DNA of 64,000 nucleotides from Linum tenue (GCA_946122785.1 CAMGYJ010000007.1:6898909-6962908), one strand, 5' to 3'. Counted from the stretch's first letter, positions 47,269 to 60,015 are shown. The notes: a model not told the origin generated them from the letters alone. Numbers and translations are program-made.

Positions 47269-47926
47269 CTTGATACTCTTCCAATTTCCCTTTAATGTTA
47301 AGCTTAATCTTTCTTTTCAGAGGATTGTTAATGGATAAGCTGACCCTGATTCTCATGTGCTCCTCCCACAGGTGACCTGTGTCATCGAACCAGACCAGCT
47401 CCCCAAAGCGTGCAGCAATCTTCTCTGCCATCTGTGGAGTTCTCAGCTCTGCTGGAAACCCCCGAATTTGCACCCATATGTCTATCATGTGTAAGTCCAT
47501 AGGGTTTGGTTTTTGAATATGAAAACACTCCTTAAACACTATGACATTATTTTCATAATGCCATGGCCCTCCAAAGCTAACCTTGTTCTTGTCATCTTCC
47601 TCCAGGAACTGGAAAGCAAACAACTTATCCTTCAAATCTGTTATCTGGAAGCCTTTGCGTAGATTCCAAGCCTTCTCTAGGGCAATTTTCAGCGACTTCA
47701 GATTAGGTTGCTTGTCAGCTACCAACCGACCAATTAACCCAAGCTTTCGGACCGCCTCCATCCTCACTAAATCAACGTCCGTGTCTTCAACGTCCAACGG
47801 CTCCTCGTCATCTTCCTCCAGCGTTATCTTGTCCAGCCGATCCACCAGTCCTAGGGTTTGGACTGGTTCCTCCTCTGCGCCTCCTTCTGTTTCCAGTTGG
47901 CCACCCTGCTTCTCAGATTTCTCCAT
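47269..47926 (-). pseudogene. LINE B ORF1, DUF4283 domain
   Basis: The likely start is the ATG at 47924-47926. After an acidic lead, residues about 70-215 form the DUF4283 domain of plant LINE ORF1 (NLRKGFQITDL, LFAFQFLEEDDKNKVSFGGPWHYENNVIVF, IDIWVQIRGFP, AARFGEL). The frame runs to the hAT insertion and continues at 46373 with the zinc knuckle. RNA-binding chaperone function is known for L1 ORF1 proteins and inferred here. Confidence 0.88.
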
Positions 47927-48234
47927 TCGCCGATGTCTCACCGTCAGTAGTATCTCAGCACACGCCTCAGCTTCAGCGCCCACTAAACAGCTTGTTGCCT
48001 TGTTTCACAAGTTCCGTCTCCTCCTTTTATAGACTGCTCGTCGCAGTCCTTCTCCTACAAGGGAGTTGCCACTGCCAATCCGTTTCCTTGTCAAGAGCAA
48101 AATCCTTGTGCTTCTCGAGATAGTCACCCCGAAGTTGCCTCTGCCGTCTCAGATATCCGAAAACCCTAGGGTTTCCGCCGCCTTATTGCTCTCGCTAAAC
48201 GAGAGAGAAAAAAATCACCTTACAATCTATATTC

Positions 48235-48399
48235 ATATTCAAATAAAATAAAATGTTTCAAATAAATATAAATTGTCATATTTAAATAAAATATTTTAAC
48301 ATCAACTCTTAAACATTTATAATTAAAATAAAGAACATAAAATTTTCAATTTTAAATTCATTAAATAAATCACAAATTGATTTTTGTTAATTACATTCA
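48235..48399. other. older repeat hosting LINE B and LINE C
   Basis: AT-rich DNA similar to 48990-49160. The sequence before LINE B (about 27670-27713) matches 48955-48990, so LINE B and LINE C landed in one copy of a repeat that is present again immediately to the right. Confidence 0.65.
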
Positions 48400-48700
48400 C
48401 TTTTTTTGGTAGGAAGACGGACGACAAGCGTCCTAATTCATAGTATTAATAACCCAGGAGGTAAAAACTCCCATGACATTGTACAACAGCCAATAATCGA
48501 GCAGAGGGTCGCACACATTGGAACGATGTGTGCCAAAATCCATCACGTGCCCTTTGGAAGCTAAAAAGTCAGCAGCACAATTACATTCTCTATAAATATG
48601 ATTAATGACCACAACCCAATTCCTACTTAAGAGATTCCCAAACTGACAAGCAAGCACACCATGGGAGTGACTGTCGTCTTCCCAATTTTTGAAATTCACT
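48400..48700 (-). mobile_element. LINE C, 5'-truncated RNase H fragment
   Basis: A T run at about 48400 and a minus-strand frame (48433-48699) with INHIYRECNCAADFLASKGH, the last part of a plant LINE RNase H domain. The word ATTCACT flanks both sides (about 48393 and 48694) and fits a short target duplication. Confidence 0.75.
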
Positions 48701-49400
48701 AGAACAATGAAATTTTATTAAAAGATCGATCGTATTAGTCATGTTGGTGTTATTCCAACCGGTTTCACGATCAGTACTGAGTTATACTTGATTCAATCGG
48801 CTGGCATTTCACCGACATGATAACCATGTTTACCACATAATCATTGTTGTCAAACCAATCGATCATATGTAGGCTATAGTACAATCAGGCTCAACTGGAA
48901 TTGTAACAAAATCGAATGGAAGACCACTGGTATGAAGCGCGCGATAGTCAACATATAAACATATTTGAAGACAATGTACTTACAATCTACATGCATAATT
49001 AAATAAAAAAAAGGTTTAAGAAAATAACAAATTCTCATTTTTAAATACAATATTTTAGCATCAATACTCAAACATTTATATTTACAACAAATAACATCAA
49101 CATTTCATTTTTAAATTCATGAAATAATTCATAAATTAAATTCTTTTTTTAATTAAATTCACTAAAACATTGTCATTATGTTCAAAGACCACAAATCGAT
49201 TATGTTGATCATACTGGTGGTATTCCAGTTTGTTTCATGATCATCGGTACTGGTCATACAAGGTTCAACCAGCTGGCATTTCACAGGCATGATAACCATG
49301 TTTACCACACAAGCATCGTTATCAAACCGCTCGCGCGTGTTGGCTATAGTACAATCAGGTCAACAGACATTAAAAATCAATTGGTAGACCAACGACACGA
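48701..49400. repeat. two diverged tandem repeat units (about 470 bp)
   Basis: Units beginning near 48735 and 49205 share GGTATTCCA..TTTCA.GATCA, GCTGGCATTTCAC and GATAACCATGTTTACCACA, then GGCTATAGTACAATCAGG. The family resembles MITE-type repeats with GTTGTCAAACC termini. Confidence 0.7.
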
Positions 49401-50913
49401 TGCGGTAGACCAATTTTATCCTTTTATTAATAAATTTTGTGAGACCTAAAACCGCAATATGTTCAATTTGGTATGTTTTAGTCCAAATATCGAATTGATC
49501 CATACGGACCCTAATGAATGGTTGTATGTGTTTATGAGTCTGAATTAATTTCCCAATACAAAATGGATCATTACCAATTGCGCGATGGAGATCAAAGTCC
49601 TCCATTTGCATGCTAAATCCCTTCCCTCTCGTTGAACGTTGTTTGTTCCCTTTTGAATATTTCAAAGATAGACAGAAGATTAATTTTATGTAATCAAGTA
49701 AGAAAACCATATATGGAAAAGTCTTCCATTCCATGCACGTTCCAAGTTTCCAACTACGGGGTACTTTTCAGTCACTTATTAAGCAAAGGCAGAGCGGGAA
49801 AATGAAGCGACGGACACACCATCATTCAAAGAAAGAGGGAACACAAACAAACGTAATAACTAATCAATGCCAGAGCTTTTGGTTTCTTTTCTGTTTTAAG
49901 TTCTGTATTTGCGTTGTGGCTCCCTGAACTTTTGGTGTTTACTAATGAAGTCGTGTCATGCAATGATATGCTTAAATGTGACGAATTTGTTATGTGCTAT
50001 GATTCAAAATGTTATCAAATATGTGCATCGTACTTATGTGATATAAACACATATGTATTAACAAATTTGATGTGTTGTTAACCAATTAATTAACTTCTCT
50101 CCAAATTAACCTTTAAACTGATGACGCTTACATTTTCGTTAGAATCAACTATATTATATATGGCTATATTTGTCACGGATTTCCCTAACCCTTTATCCTA
50201 CCCAATAATATATAGAGGTTCTGTGGCAACACCTCCTTAATTCGACTTTTCCAGCCCTCTCCGCATAGCTAGGAAGGACTGTTTTGTCTTTCTATATCTC
50301 ATATACTTTACAGTTAGTAAATTTATCGATTTAATTAGGTGTTGTGGGCTTGGCCCATAAGAAGCAAAATCAGTTTACTAGGGCTCCAGGGTTATTCATC
50401 CCCAACAGTAGGTTCTTTCCCTCCAATTATTTAAAAGGTAATATATTTTCAATTTGGAAATTCTATGCTGGAATTACTCATCAACTTATAAGACACGCAT
50501 ATGAGATAATAAAATTATTTTTATTGATGAACAATCTTGATTTATGAAATTGTACCATGTAGATAATGTTGCTGTTAAATAAATCAAAAATATATAATGT
50601 ATCTTACATCAGCAAAAGACCGACCAAAAGCAAAAGATGTATCTATCTACACACTCATTTAAGGAGATTCTCTAAAGGGAGTGCGTTAAAACCAAATTTG
50701 AAGGCCTCTCCGCAGCTCACGGAAGGCTATGAAAGTATTTTTCTTTATTTTTTTTTTAAACCCTTTTTTTTTTAATAACTATTGTTACTGTGTATTTATT
50801 GGGTTGGGCTCTTAATGGACTTTGCGGCAGAGAATTAACCTCTCCGCATAGGGAAATTTGGTAATTTTGATGGGCTTAAAATACTCTATTTATTGATTAA
50901 AAACAAATTCGGA
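49401..50913. other. intergenic, nothing recognised
   Basis: Short open frames (49360-49734, 50344-50547, 50566-50775) lack domains and splice context. The sequence is AT-rich with some repeat words. Confidence 0.5.
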
Positions 50914-50917
50914 CCAT

Positions 50918-51345
50918 GGTTGTTAACCCGCCAGCATGTCATCGGTTGAATCTGGTTCAAGCTGTGCCAGTAATGAAACTAGTGAATTTAGTTAATTTAG
51001 TTAATAAAAATTAATTTTAAATTTATTATATGAGTTTAAAATTCAAATGTTGATGTTATTTGTTGAATTCAAATATAAACGTTTAGATATTAACGTTAAA
51101 TGTTATATTTAAATATGAGCATTTGTAATTTTATTTGGAATGTAAACATCAATATGAATTATAAATAAATTCTTCAAATATGATTTTATATGTGATTAAA
51201 TTTATTTCATGTTAATGATTTTTCACATTTAAACATATTTTGTTAACCGACATGGACCGACACAAACTGATTGTACCATCGGTCGAACCATTCCACTTGC
51301 TAAACTTGCACACTGGTATAAACCGATTTGACAACCTTGACTCCA
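50918..51345. mobile_element. degenerate MITE with GGTTGT(T/C)AA ends
   Basis: The left end CATGGTTGTTAACCCG and right end CGATTTGACAACCTTG are imperfect inverted repeats flanking an AT-rich core. No clear target duplication is present. Confidence 0.5.
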
Positions 51346-51466
51346 ACTAAAAAAGAAAATACCTTTTTAATTAACATGTTATGTATGAGCTTATTTACTA
51401 TACTGTATTGAAGTTTGCACATACCATTTGAATTTGTGTCATAGCGGAAAAATAATGTTTAGACGA

Positions 51467-51590
51467 ACAAGGGATTGGTCTATTAGTAATACCACTAGCC
51501 ATGAACCTTGAGGTCCCAGGTTCGAGTCCCTTCAGTAGTACCTAATAACAAAAAAGTAACCTATATCACCCTTATCTAAAAAAAAATTAT
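51467..51590 (+). mobile_element. tRNA-derived SINE-like unit 1
   Basis: An A-box-like TGGTCTATTAG (51476-51486) and a perfect B box GGTTCGAGTCC (51519-51529) lie 43 nt apart, followed by A-rich sequence. About 80 bp match the unit at 58012-58110. No cloverleaf is possible, so this is not a tRNA gene. Confidence 0.65.
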
Positions 51591-52252
51591 AAGTTTAGTT
51601 TGTATCATAAAGCAATTTGTACGAAAATATATACGTGCAAATTGTGCCATAACGTTAAAGGTACATTTTCATATTTGTATCGTAAATGAATTTATATGAA
51701 AAGATATAGGTACAAACTAAATTTGTACCACAACACCAAAGGTACAAATTCAGTTTGTACAATAAAGAAATTTGTACGAAAATGTATAAACACAAACATG
51801 TTCTATAAATATTATTTTTTTCTAAATGAAACAACCAATGGTATGAAACCGTGTGAAATTTCTCTAAATATATTTATTAAAACTATTATTAGCAGTTATG
51901 GTTTATTGTATCAATTTAGGTAATTTAGCTTATTGTTAGTTCATTAACATATTAGGTGTATAATTCAAGGCGCATAACCATTCCATTATTAGTTTTTAAT
52001 TAATCATATTTCATTTGTTCTAATCAAATTATTAATTTTTAATTAAAAATATAAGTATATTATACTAAATAAAATCATGTTCATTATGATATATTTCGGA
52101 ACAAAAAACATGTTAATCTAGCATTCTATAGCATCATGTACTAAAGCATGTATGAGCTATCAATTCTTCTATAATAGTACTCGATTTATGTGAAAATTTC
52201 TAATAATATCCACACCATTAATTTTTCATTAGATTATTATGAAAGTTGGTCT
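51591..52252. other. AT-rich intergenic
   Basis: Contains four imperfect copies of a short word (GTACAAATTTAGTTTGTAC-like) at about 51590-51790, arranged as direct and inverted repeats. No gene is seen. Confidence 0.5.
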
Positions 52253-52544
52253 TGTTAGTGTTGTGGTATATGATCCACGATTGAACCTCTCCCAACAACT
52301 TGAGTTATTGGGATCAACTGGTTCTTGACATGGTATCAGAGCCTAGAACCGAAAGGTCATGTGTTCGAATCTCCACGACCCCCAATATTAACCGTTGCTT
52401 TCAAGCACATGGTATGGTGGGCCTGTGCAAACTTCAAGCCCGTGGGTTGGCTTTCGTTTGAGGGGGCGTGTTAGAGAGTGGTATAAGATCCAGCATAACC
52501 TTCTCCCAACAACTCGAGTTATTGGGACCAATTGGTTCATGACA
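52253..52544 (+). mobile_element. TRIM (terminal-repeat retrotransposon in miniature), 292 bp
   Basis: The 5' LTR is 52253-52330 (78 bp) and the 3' LTR is 52469-52544 (76 bp). Both begin TGTTAG, end GACA, and share TCTCCCAACAACT-GAGTTATTGGG. The initiator-Met primer site TGGTATCAGAGC follows the 5' LTR directly (52331-52342). A polypurine tract GAGGGGGCG (52460-52468) abuts the 3' LTR. Target duplications GGTCT lie at 52248-52252 and 52545-52549. There is no coding capacity. Confidence 0.95.
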
Positions 52545-52549
52545 GGTCT

Positions 52550-52977
52550 CACCTTGCTGATTGAACTTTGAAGAAGCTCACAATCTTTCTTAAGTCAACT
52601 TAGAATGATCATAATGTTCCTCACTTGATTCATGATTTATAGGAATCGATTTCCTGCATGCCTTTTATTTTTACTTTAAGTAAGAACTTCAGTCAATAAA
52701 TTAGGTTAGCATGTTGAAAATTATAAGAGTATGATATTGCCAGTAACTAAATTATTTGAAATTTCTTATAGTACATAATAAAATATGTCTTGCTTTGGAT
52801 AATTACTATGGTTATTTACACTGATGTTGAAATTCATCCGGCCAACGGGCGGGCATGAATCTAGTTATTATTTTATGTAGTTTCAAAAAATAATGGGTTG
52901 TTATGGTAGGAAAACGTGAAAGTTGTTACAAATGGAATGGTGTTGCGAATGTGAAAACTCCAAAGCAAACTAATCAA
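52550..52977. other. intergenic
   Basis: AT-rich, no gene or repeat recognised. It leads into the RPL23A promoter. Confidence 0.5.
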
Positions 52978-53140
52978 AAGGGCTTTTAAGCCCAATATGA
53001 CAAACCGAGAGGAGCCCATGGCCAGCAAACGCAAGAAAATAAAATAAAACGATTTATTTTGAATCCAGCCCAGTTACGTTATATGATGGTGGGAATTATC
53101 CGTCTTATATAATTGAATTCGTCTTCCTCCAAAACCCTAA
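52978..53140 (+). promoter_or_regulatory. RPL23A promoter with site II and telo-box elements
   Basis: Three site II motifs, seen here as AGCCCA (complement TGGGCT), lie at 52989-52994, 53013-53018 and 53067-53072. A telo-box AAACCCTAA follows at 53132-53140. This combination is characteristic of plant ribosomal-protein and growth-linked promoters. TTATATAATTG at about 53104 could serve as a TATA element. Confidence 0.75.
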
Positions 53141-53563
53141 CCCTTTCAAGCCACCGCGACAGCCGTAACTCACCAGGTTTGTCCGCCGGCATACCTCAAT
53201 TTCTCTTCGGACTCTCTTATGGATTTCTAAGCCTAGCTGTTTGGATTTTTTTGTGTGTTCGGCCGTAGAGAGAGGAGCTCCTTCAATTCGTTTCTGTACG
53301 TTTTCAATGGATACGCATATAGTCTAATACTAGCAGGAAAATGAACTATAGATCTCATATTAGTTTACTTGCTTTTGTGCTCAGTTCTCCCGCACAGTCT
53401 TCCCTTCTGATATCCATGTCCTGATTTTCTTTCGTCGCTGGGATATAATTGTGTGGTTTTGCTTCTCGCCCACTGTATTTCACCGTGTGGTGGATAGTGT
53501 TTTGATTCTTCTGGCTTTTGTGAACAGGTAAGAAGTTGTGGGTTTTGCTCGGAGCTCCCAACA

Positions 53564-54395
<832 letters not shown>

Positions 54396-54864
54396 ATTTC
54401 ACGATTTTGTACTGCTTCTCAGACTCTAGCATTGTTTTCAAGTTTTGGACAGTTTTGCTAGTTATGTGGTGTTAGCAGAGTCCATCCATGTCTGTACCTG
54501 TCTTTCCTCTGGAGAACTCAAGTGTTCAATTTAGTTTACCGACCTTTTCTTATTGATGTTCCATTATACTTCCAATTTAGTATCCTTTATCCTATCAGTG
54601 GATGGGCCAGAGTTGTGACTTGCTGTGGTATCCCACGTAGATAGTCTGCTGCAAATTGTTGATCAAGTTCATGCGCTTTGATATTGAATTTGCCTACTTT
54701 GTCAACCAAGAAACACCAGAAGGAAGATAGAGAGATGTATATATTTGAAACTGGAAACAGGTAATGAATTTTGGTGATTATAAGCCTTATACAACTCTGC
54801 AAAATGCACAGCAATTTTGTGCTTTCAATATGAAAGGAAATAGGTTCGTCCTTTGTGAGAATTG

Positions 54865-56426
54865 TCACTTCAGAAAATTGGTAACTTTGAATGATTCCAC
54901 GATTGTCTGCAACTGATCCTTCACCTTCCCCCATCTCCTTTCATTAGCTCCTGTTGTCAAGGTGTACAGCTTTCCTGCAACATACATGAGACAGAAGATG
55001 AATGGTTGAATCACGTAGCAAAGAGTTAACCTCACTTGTAACTTTTTTTGACAGAGCCTTAGAGAAGGAAAGTGATATATGTTCTTACCATTGCCAATGA
55101 CAATTGCACTAAGGGCGTGGCGGGTGAAGTTGGGAGCCTGAGCTACAAACTCGAATGTGTAATAAGCTCTTCCATCAACTTCTTGCTGCAACCATTAACA
55201 TGCAACTGTCTTCATATGAAAGCAGAGAAGTAATAGCATTTCATGAAATTCTCATGCTGTTGATGGTTTATGATGGAATCGTAAGAAAACCACATTCAAA
55301 ATCAACCATGCATTCCTCCAAGCAATATCAAGGGGAAACAAGAGCAAACCAACGAACCTCCTTGGCTTCAATGAGTTTGGTCTTCTGGGAAGGAGGGGCT
55401 AAAACCTTCTTGATCAGTGTTCCTGCAACCTGATCAGGGGGCCCGAAATCTCGAATATCTTCCTTGTTCGTCGGAAACACGGTTACACTCACACTTTCAA
55501 GTGGCTCTATCACATCTTTGTACACTTTATCTTGACCTTCAATCGTCACTTCCTGGAAAAAAAGCAACATCAATTGTTATGCAAGTTCCGAATAAGCAGC
55601 AGAGGCAAGGGCAGCAGCAAAGCAAACAACAGTAGAATGAAGGCCATACTTGCCAACCGAATGGGTAGAGGAATGAGTATCCATCCTTATTGTCCGTCAC
55701 CGGCAGGAATCCCTTTTTATTTTCTGCAGCAACTGAACCATATCAAGGATGGCCTCTTAGGACATTCTATTGCACAAACCTTTGCCCACCACCACAACTA
55801 GACAGAGAGTTTCCATTGCTATATCTCAGTATATATATATGAAGCAAGCCTGCATTTGGGTCAATGGGCACTTACATGAAGTAGAAGAAGTTAGATCAAC
55901 CAGGGAAACGAAAGGAGCAATCATCCCAACAGCAACCAATTGGCGTCTCCCCGATGATATAGCTGCAATAAACAACATAGAGTGCGAACCATTTGGAACC
56001 CCATATTTTGACTAAACTTGACCCTCAAAACTGGTCAATTCGTCGACCCTTTGCTATAAAACGTCCAATTGGAAAAATGCCAGAAACCCCATTGTCAAGT
56101 TCTGTCGCATTAAGAGAATGCCGACTCAGCAAGCTTAAGTGAAAGTGAAGGCAACGAGACTCACTCGGAGCTTGAGAAATGGAAGCAGGGGAACTAAACG
56201 AAGATTGGTCGGCTCGAACAAGAAACGAAACCCCTCTTCCTTGCAGCTGCTGCTTCTGCAACCCTCCAGCCTGCTGCAAAACCCAACAAGAATAATGAGC
56301 CCATTACATAAGAGAGCAAATTAAGGTGATTGGGGAGGGAGTCGGGTATTGGGGAAAACAGAGGACCTGCTGAGGGAAGAAAGACAATGTGCGATAGAGA
56401 GAAGGTGCATTTTGGAGGGAAGCCAT
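54865..56426 (-). CDS. PPL1: PsbP-like protein 1, thylakoid lumen, 246 aa
   Basis: Seven minus-strand exons (56367-56426, 56165-56273, 55876-55962, 55650-55732, 55358-55552, 55089-55185, 54865-54974) splice into 246 residues. A Ser-rich transit peptide is followed by a twin-arginine lumen signal (SGRRQLVAVGMIAPFVSLV) ending in FAA, after which the mature protein starts ENKKGFLPVTDNKDGYSF. The PsbP domain runs to the end (VYKDVIEPLESVSVTVFP, DFGPPDQVAGTLIKKVLAPP, YYTFEFVAQAPNFTRHAL, YTLTTGANERRWGKVKDQL). PPL1 of Arabidopsis supports repair of photodamaged photosystem II. The exon 1/2 acceptor has a CAGCAG choice that adds or removes one Gln. No break is seen. Confidence 0.92.
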
Positions 56427-56525
56427 GGCCGGCCGAGCGGCTGTGTAAAGGTACAGAATTGAATTGAAGAGAGAGTCTGGGCCGGGGATTGAGTTTGTGA
56501 AATGTGGGGAATGGTGATGAAGAAG

Positions 56526-56549
56526 ATGATGATGATGATGATGATGATG
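56526..56549. repeat. (GAT)8 microsatellite
   Basis: Eight GAT units in the PPL1 5' leader or proximal promoter, 100 bp upstream of its start codon. Confidence 0.95.
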
Positions 56550-56711
56550 ACTGTCTGTTTCTGTGGTGGAGACGCGAGCTTCTTCTCTTCTTCAATTGAT
56601 TCTCTTCTGTTCACGCTGGCTTATCCGTTCTTGTTCAGTTTTTCTAGTTTTTCCGCGAAAGGTCCTCTATTTCCTTTTTAATCGACAAATCAGTCCTCCC
56701 GCTTTGATAAC

Positions 56712-56761
56712 GGCCCAATTGAGTCCGGCCCAAAATTTCAGTAGGCCGATCCAGAGGCCCA
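56712..56761 (-). promoter_or_regulatory. site II cluster upstream of PPL1
   Basis: Three GGCCCA motifs (TGGGCC on the gene strand) lie at 56712-56717, 56727-56732 and 56756-56761, about 290-335 bp upstream of the PPL1 ATG. They are common TCP-factor sites in photosynthesis and growth genes. Confidence 0.65.
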
Positions 56762-56779
56762 GTCGGAAAACAGGTGGTT

Positions 56780-58011
56780 GCCCTTAAAATAGTAAAAAAT
56801 TAGTGGGGAAAGAATTTTTAATATGAATTTGATTAAGACATGTTTAACGTGACAAACTAATATCTTTACTGCGTCCAAATTTTTAGTATAAAAATTAATG
56901 AAAAAGATTTTATGATAAAAAGGAATCGGGAGTAATTTCGCTGAGGGAAAAAGCGAGAGAAGGACAGAACAGATGCACTGGCAGAAACAATATATTAATA
57001 GTAAAATTCACTAAATTGAAAGAGAAAAAGTGTCATTAAATTAAGAAATAATAGAGAAACTGAACCACACGCGCTCCAGCCAATGCTCGATCTCTTTTTT
57101 ACCAGCTCACCACAGCTGGATGCTCTGGAGAAAGGATCCGTTCAGGTCACAAATGCCACCAAAAAAAAAAAAAAACCCGCTAATGCAGAACGAACATTTG
57201 TTTTCTTATTATTTGCTTACAAATTGTAATTAAGAAAGAGAGAATTTCATTGTTCAAACAATTTCACATGCTTTTGTCTCGTTTTAATCAGTGGCTTTAA
57301 TCAAATGAACGGCGGCGGCCGTCGACTGCGCTGCGGGCTGCTGCCTTGACAGTTCGCCGCCGGTGATTAGGTGTTTCTTTTGCATCTTGGACTAATCGAA
57401 CAAGCCGGCGAAAAAGCACAAACGTGTCGATTTGACCGGTGTGCTTCCAAGGAACACCTTTTTATCAAGTAGTGTGTAAAGAGATTGAGATTGGGTCTGA
57501 GAACTGAGATTTGAAGGGAAACTGAGGGTGGATTTAGGAGAAGGGGAAGACGAGGGAAGGAAGAAAAATGAGGGAGAAGGGAAAGAGAATCTTACCATTA
57601 GTAACAATATTCTTCTAATCCATTTCATAGTTATAGAATACATACCTCGTTAAATTCTAGTAATTTAGAAAACTAACACAAAAAGTAACATCAGCTCAAA
57701 AGATAAAATAGCTCGAATGTAATGTTTATAATATTCTGTTACTCAGAAATGACTAAAAATATATGATAGATGTATATGCTATTTGAGTGCATTCAATGAT
57801 TGTTGGTTGTGAAATACGAAATCGAACGACATAAACTCTAACACATGCTTTGCGACACACAATTCTTAATTACATTCGTTCACAATTATATAAGTTTTAT
57901 TGATATGTCATTTAAAATTACAAATCACACTTTATTGGTGTCAAATTTCTCTAATAGAGGAGGGGGAAAAAGAACGAACAAATGCAAAAATGAAATGTCC
58001 GTAAAAACAAA
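56780..58011. other. intergenic, nothing recognised
   Basis: AT-rich DNA with a short GC-rich island at 57310-57365 (GGCGGCGGCCGTCGAC) and a poly-A run near 57160. Open frames such as 57392-57643 (minus) have no domain. Confidence 0.5.
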
Positions 58012-58110
58012 TAAGGGCTTGGTCAAGTAGTAATACCACTAGGCTAGAACCTGGAGCTCCCAGGTTCAAATCCCCTTAAGTAGTACCTTAATTACAAACA
58101 AGAAACATAT
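58012..58110 (+). mobile_element. tRNA-derived SINE-like unit 2
   Basis: A perfect A box TGGTCAAGTAG (58020-58030) and B box GGTTCAAATCC (58063-58073) have the same 43-nt spacing as unit 1. Alignable over about 80 bp with 51467-51550. Confidence 0.68.
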
Positions 58111-58118
58111 ATCTAGGG

Positions 58119-58730
58119 CAGTGGCGGAGGCAGCCCTATTGGGCATTGTCCCGGGACAGGGGTAATTTTGGGAGCAACAAAAATACTTCATATATGTTTA
58201 TACGAAGGATGGAACACAACACTATTGTACTTCGTTACTATATCACAACTCATTATTTATCATAAATTGACAATGAATTAATTATTATACAATAAACGAA
58301 ATCTCAATTGGAATAGATCTCTTTTCTTTATATGCCTATTCGATTATTTGCAAGCAATTTTGAAGCAGTCCAGTAGCAGCGCCGATTCCACTAGTTTTGA
58401 CGGCAAGTGTCGATAAAATATTTTCAGCTTTGAGCTATCTGAAGAACGAACTTTGAAGTCGAACTCACGACCAGTTTGCTAATGGTTGTTTAGTGAGATC
58501 CATTGAAAAGGACTTACTTAAGTGTGTAGACAAAGAATGTATTGTGTGTTTCTTCCGAATATGAAAACTCGCCATGGTTGTTTATGAAAATACCGATTGT
58601 AATAGTAGTTATTTTTTATATATGAAAATAAATTATTAAGATATTATTAATTTAATTATATTTATTAAATATTTATATATTTATAATACGAAAAGAGGAC
58701 GGGTAGTTTCAAATCCTGCCTCCGCCACTG
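58119..58730. mobile_element. non-autonomous hAT element, 612 bp
   Basis: Terminal inverted repeats CAGTGGCGGAGGCAG and CTGCCTCCGCCACTG are exact. An 8-bp target duplication ATCTAGGG lies at 58111-58118 and 58731-58738. The CAGTGGCGGAG terminus is frequent in plant hAT families. The interior is AT-rich and non-coding. Confidence 0.95.
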
Positions 58731-58738
58731 ATCTAGGG

Positions 58739-59410
58739 GGTGTTCAAATGGTTACCATGGTTATAACCAAACCAAATAAGGGTAAATTCCATTAACCATG
58801 GAATACAATATCATAACCAAACCGTCCAAACTAATACAACAACCAAATTAACCAAACTAAAGTTTAATTGGTTTGGTTAATTGGTTAACCAGATTAACCA
58901 ATATAAAATCACATTATCATTGACGATGAAAATTTTCCAGTTAATGCAACAATTCACAATTTATATAATGAATAAAACATAACAATCAACACGTAGTTAT
59001 AGTTGACCATTCCTTTCAAGTTTGCATCCATCATAATGTATGAAATTTATCTAAATTAGACGTCCATATGTCGTGGTCTACATTTTACATATACAAATAT
59101 ACACTATATGAGCAATATTGAGCTTTATATTTTATGAGTTTAAAAGGGATGAACGTTAACTCTTGAGTGGTTATGCAAAATATTAAGTATATGTATATAA
59201 TATATGTTAGATATATGACTAATTACTTAACTGGTTAATTTGGTTTGACTGGTTAGGAGTGTCTGAAACCAAACCAAACCACCTAAACCAAACAAGCTAA
59301 AAACTTTAACCAACCAAACCAATTATCCAAATTAACCAAACCAAATTATCCAAATAGTACCGGTTAAAACGGTTACCATGATAACCAAACCGTTTGAACC
59401 CTTATGACAC
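58739..59410. mobile_element. AACCAAA-rich MITE-like repeat
   Basis: The left end (GGTGTTCAAATGGTTACCATGG) and right end (complement: GGGTTCAAACGGTTTGG) are inverted. The interior is packed with AACCAAACCAA and TTAACCA words. The left end touches the target duplication of the hAT element. No own target duplication could be fixed. Confidence 0.55.
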
Positions 59411-59499
59411 CCTTATAATAAAAAAAAAGTCCGTAAAATGTTTTTTTTTGGGCAGGATTAAAGTAAAGTATGCATTAATTTACCCAAAAAAAATATTTC

Positions 59500-60015
59500 G
59501 TTTGGCGACCGCGGGTGCCTGGCTGAAAGCCTGAACTTACTCTGTGTCCGCCTCTTTTGACTCAGTCGTCTTCTTCCTTCCTCTAACCCCAACATTTTTT
59601 TTTTTACAATATTCCCCCTTCGCCCGATTTTCCTTTCGCTAGAGAAAAGAAAAATTCTCCATCTCCTTTTCCCGGCCGAGAAAATCACAAGCAAACAGAA
59701 AGTGCGAGAAAACGAGAGCAGAAACGAAGACAGGCAAATTGAGGAACAGTCGTGTGGTCATCACCCTCAAGCTCCCAGGCTAGGCTACCTACTCAACAAC
59801 CAGCCAACATCATTCCCACAGTCGTATTCTTTCATTTCGTCGTGGAAACCTGCCGACTCTCCTCTAAATTTAGCGGATCTGCTGCTAAATTTAGAGGAAG
59901 AACAGCTGAAAGGGGGAGACACAGGGAGTGAATTAGGGTTTTGATACATACTACTTGCAATCTCAAACACACCCTTCTCCTCTCTCGGGGTTCTCTATTT
60001 GCATCTCTCGCCAAG
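59500..60015 (+). promoter_or_regulatory. 5' leader and promoter-proximal region of ABCB gene
   Basis: A CT-rich stretch with T runs near 59589 precedes a purine-rich leader. No ATG-initiated upstream frame of note was found. The open frame from 59702 begins at GTG, so it is not a convincing upstream ORF. Confidence 0.45.

Larger units (their letters stand above)
27714..48218 (-). mobile_element. LINE B, full-length L1-type element split by two nested insertions
   Basis: Both ends are defined by a 16-bp target duplication, CTTACAATCTATATTC, at 27698-27713 and 48219-48234. The 3' end has a short T run (27714-27721). On the minus strand the order is 5' UTR, ORF1 (DUF4283 and zinc knuckle), ORF2 (endonuclease, RT, zf-RVT, RNase H). 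Insertions at 31174-44870 (LTR array) and 46374-47268 (hAT) interrupt it, and removing them restores continuous frames. The element itself is therefore about 5.9 kb. ORF2 keeps one frame throughout but has four nonsense codons. Confidence 0.93.

Noticed and set aside
58020..58073. tRNA gene
   Set aside because: A and B boxes are good, but the sequence cannot fold into acceptor, D and anticodon stems. It fits a SINE head.
59702..59944. Upstream ORF regulating the ABCB gene
   Set aside because: The open frame has no ATG at its start (GTG), so there is no reason to expect initiation there.
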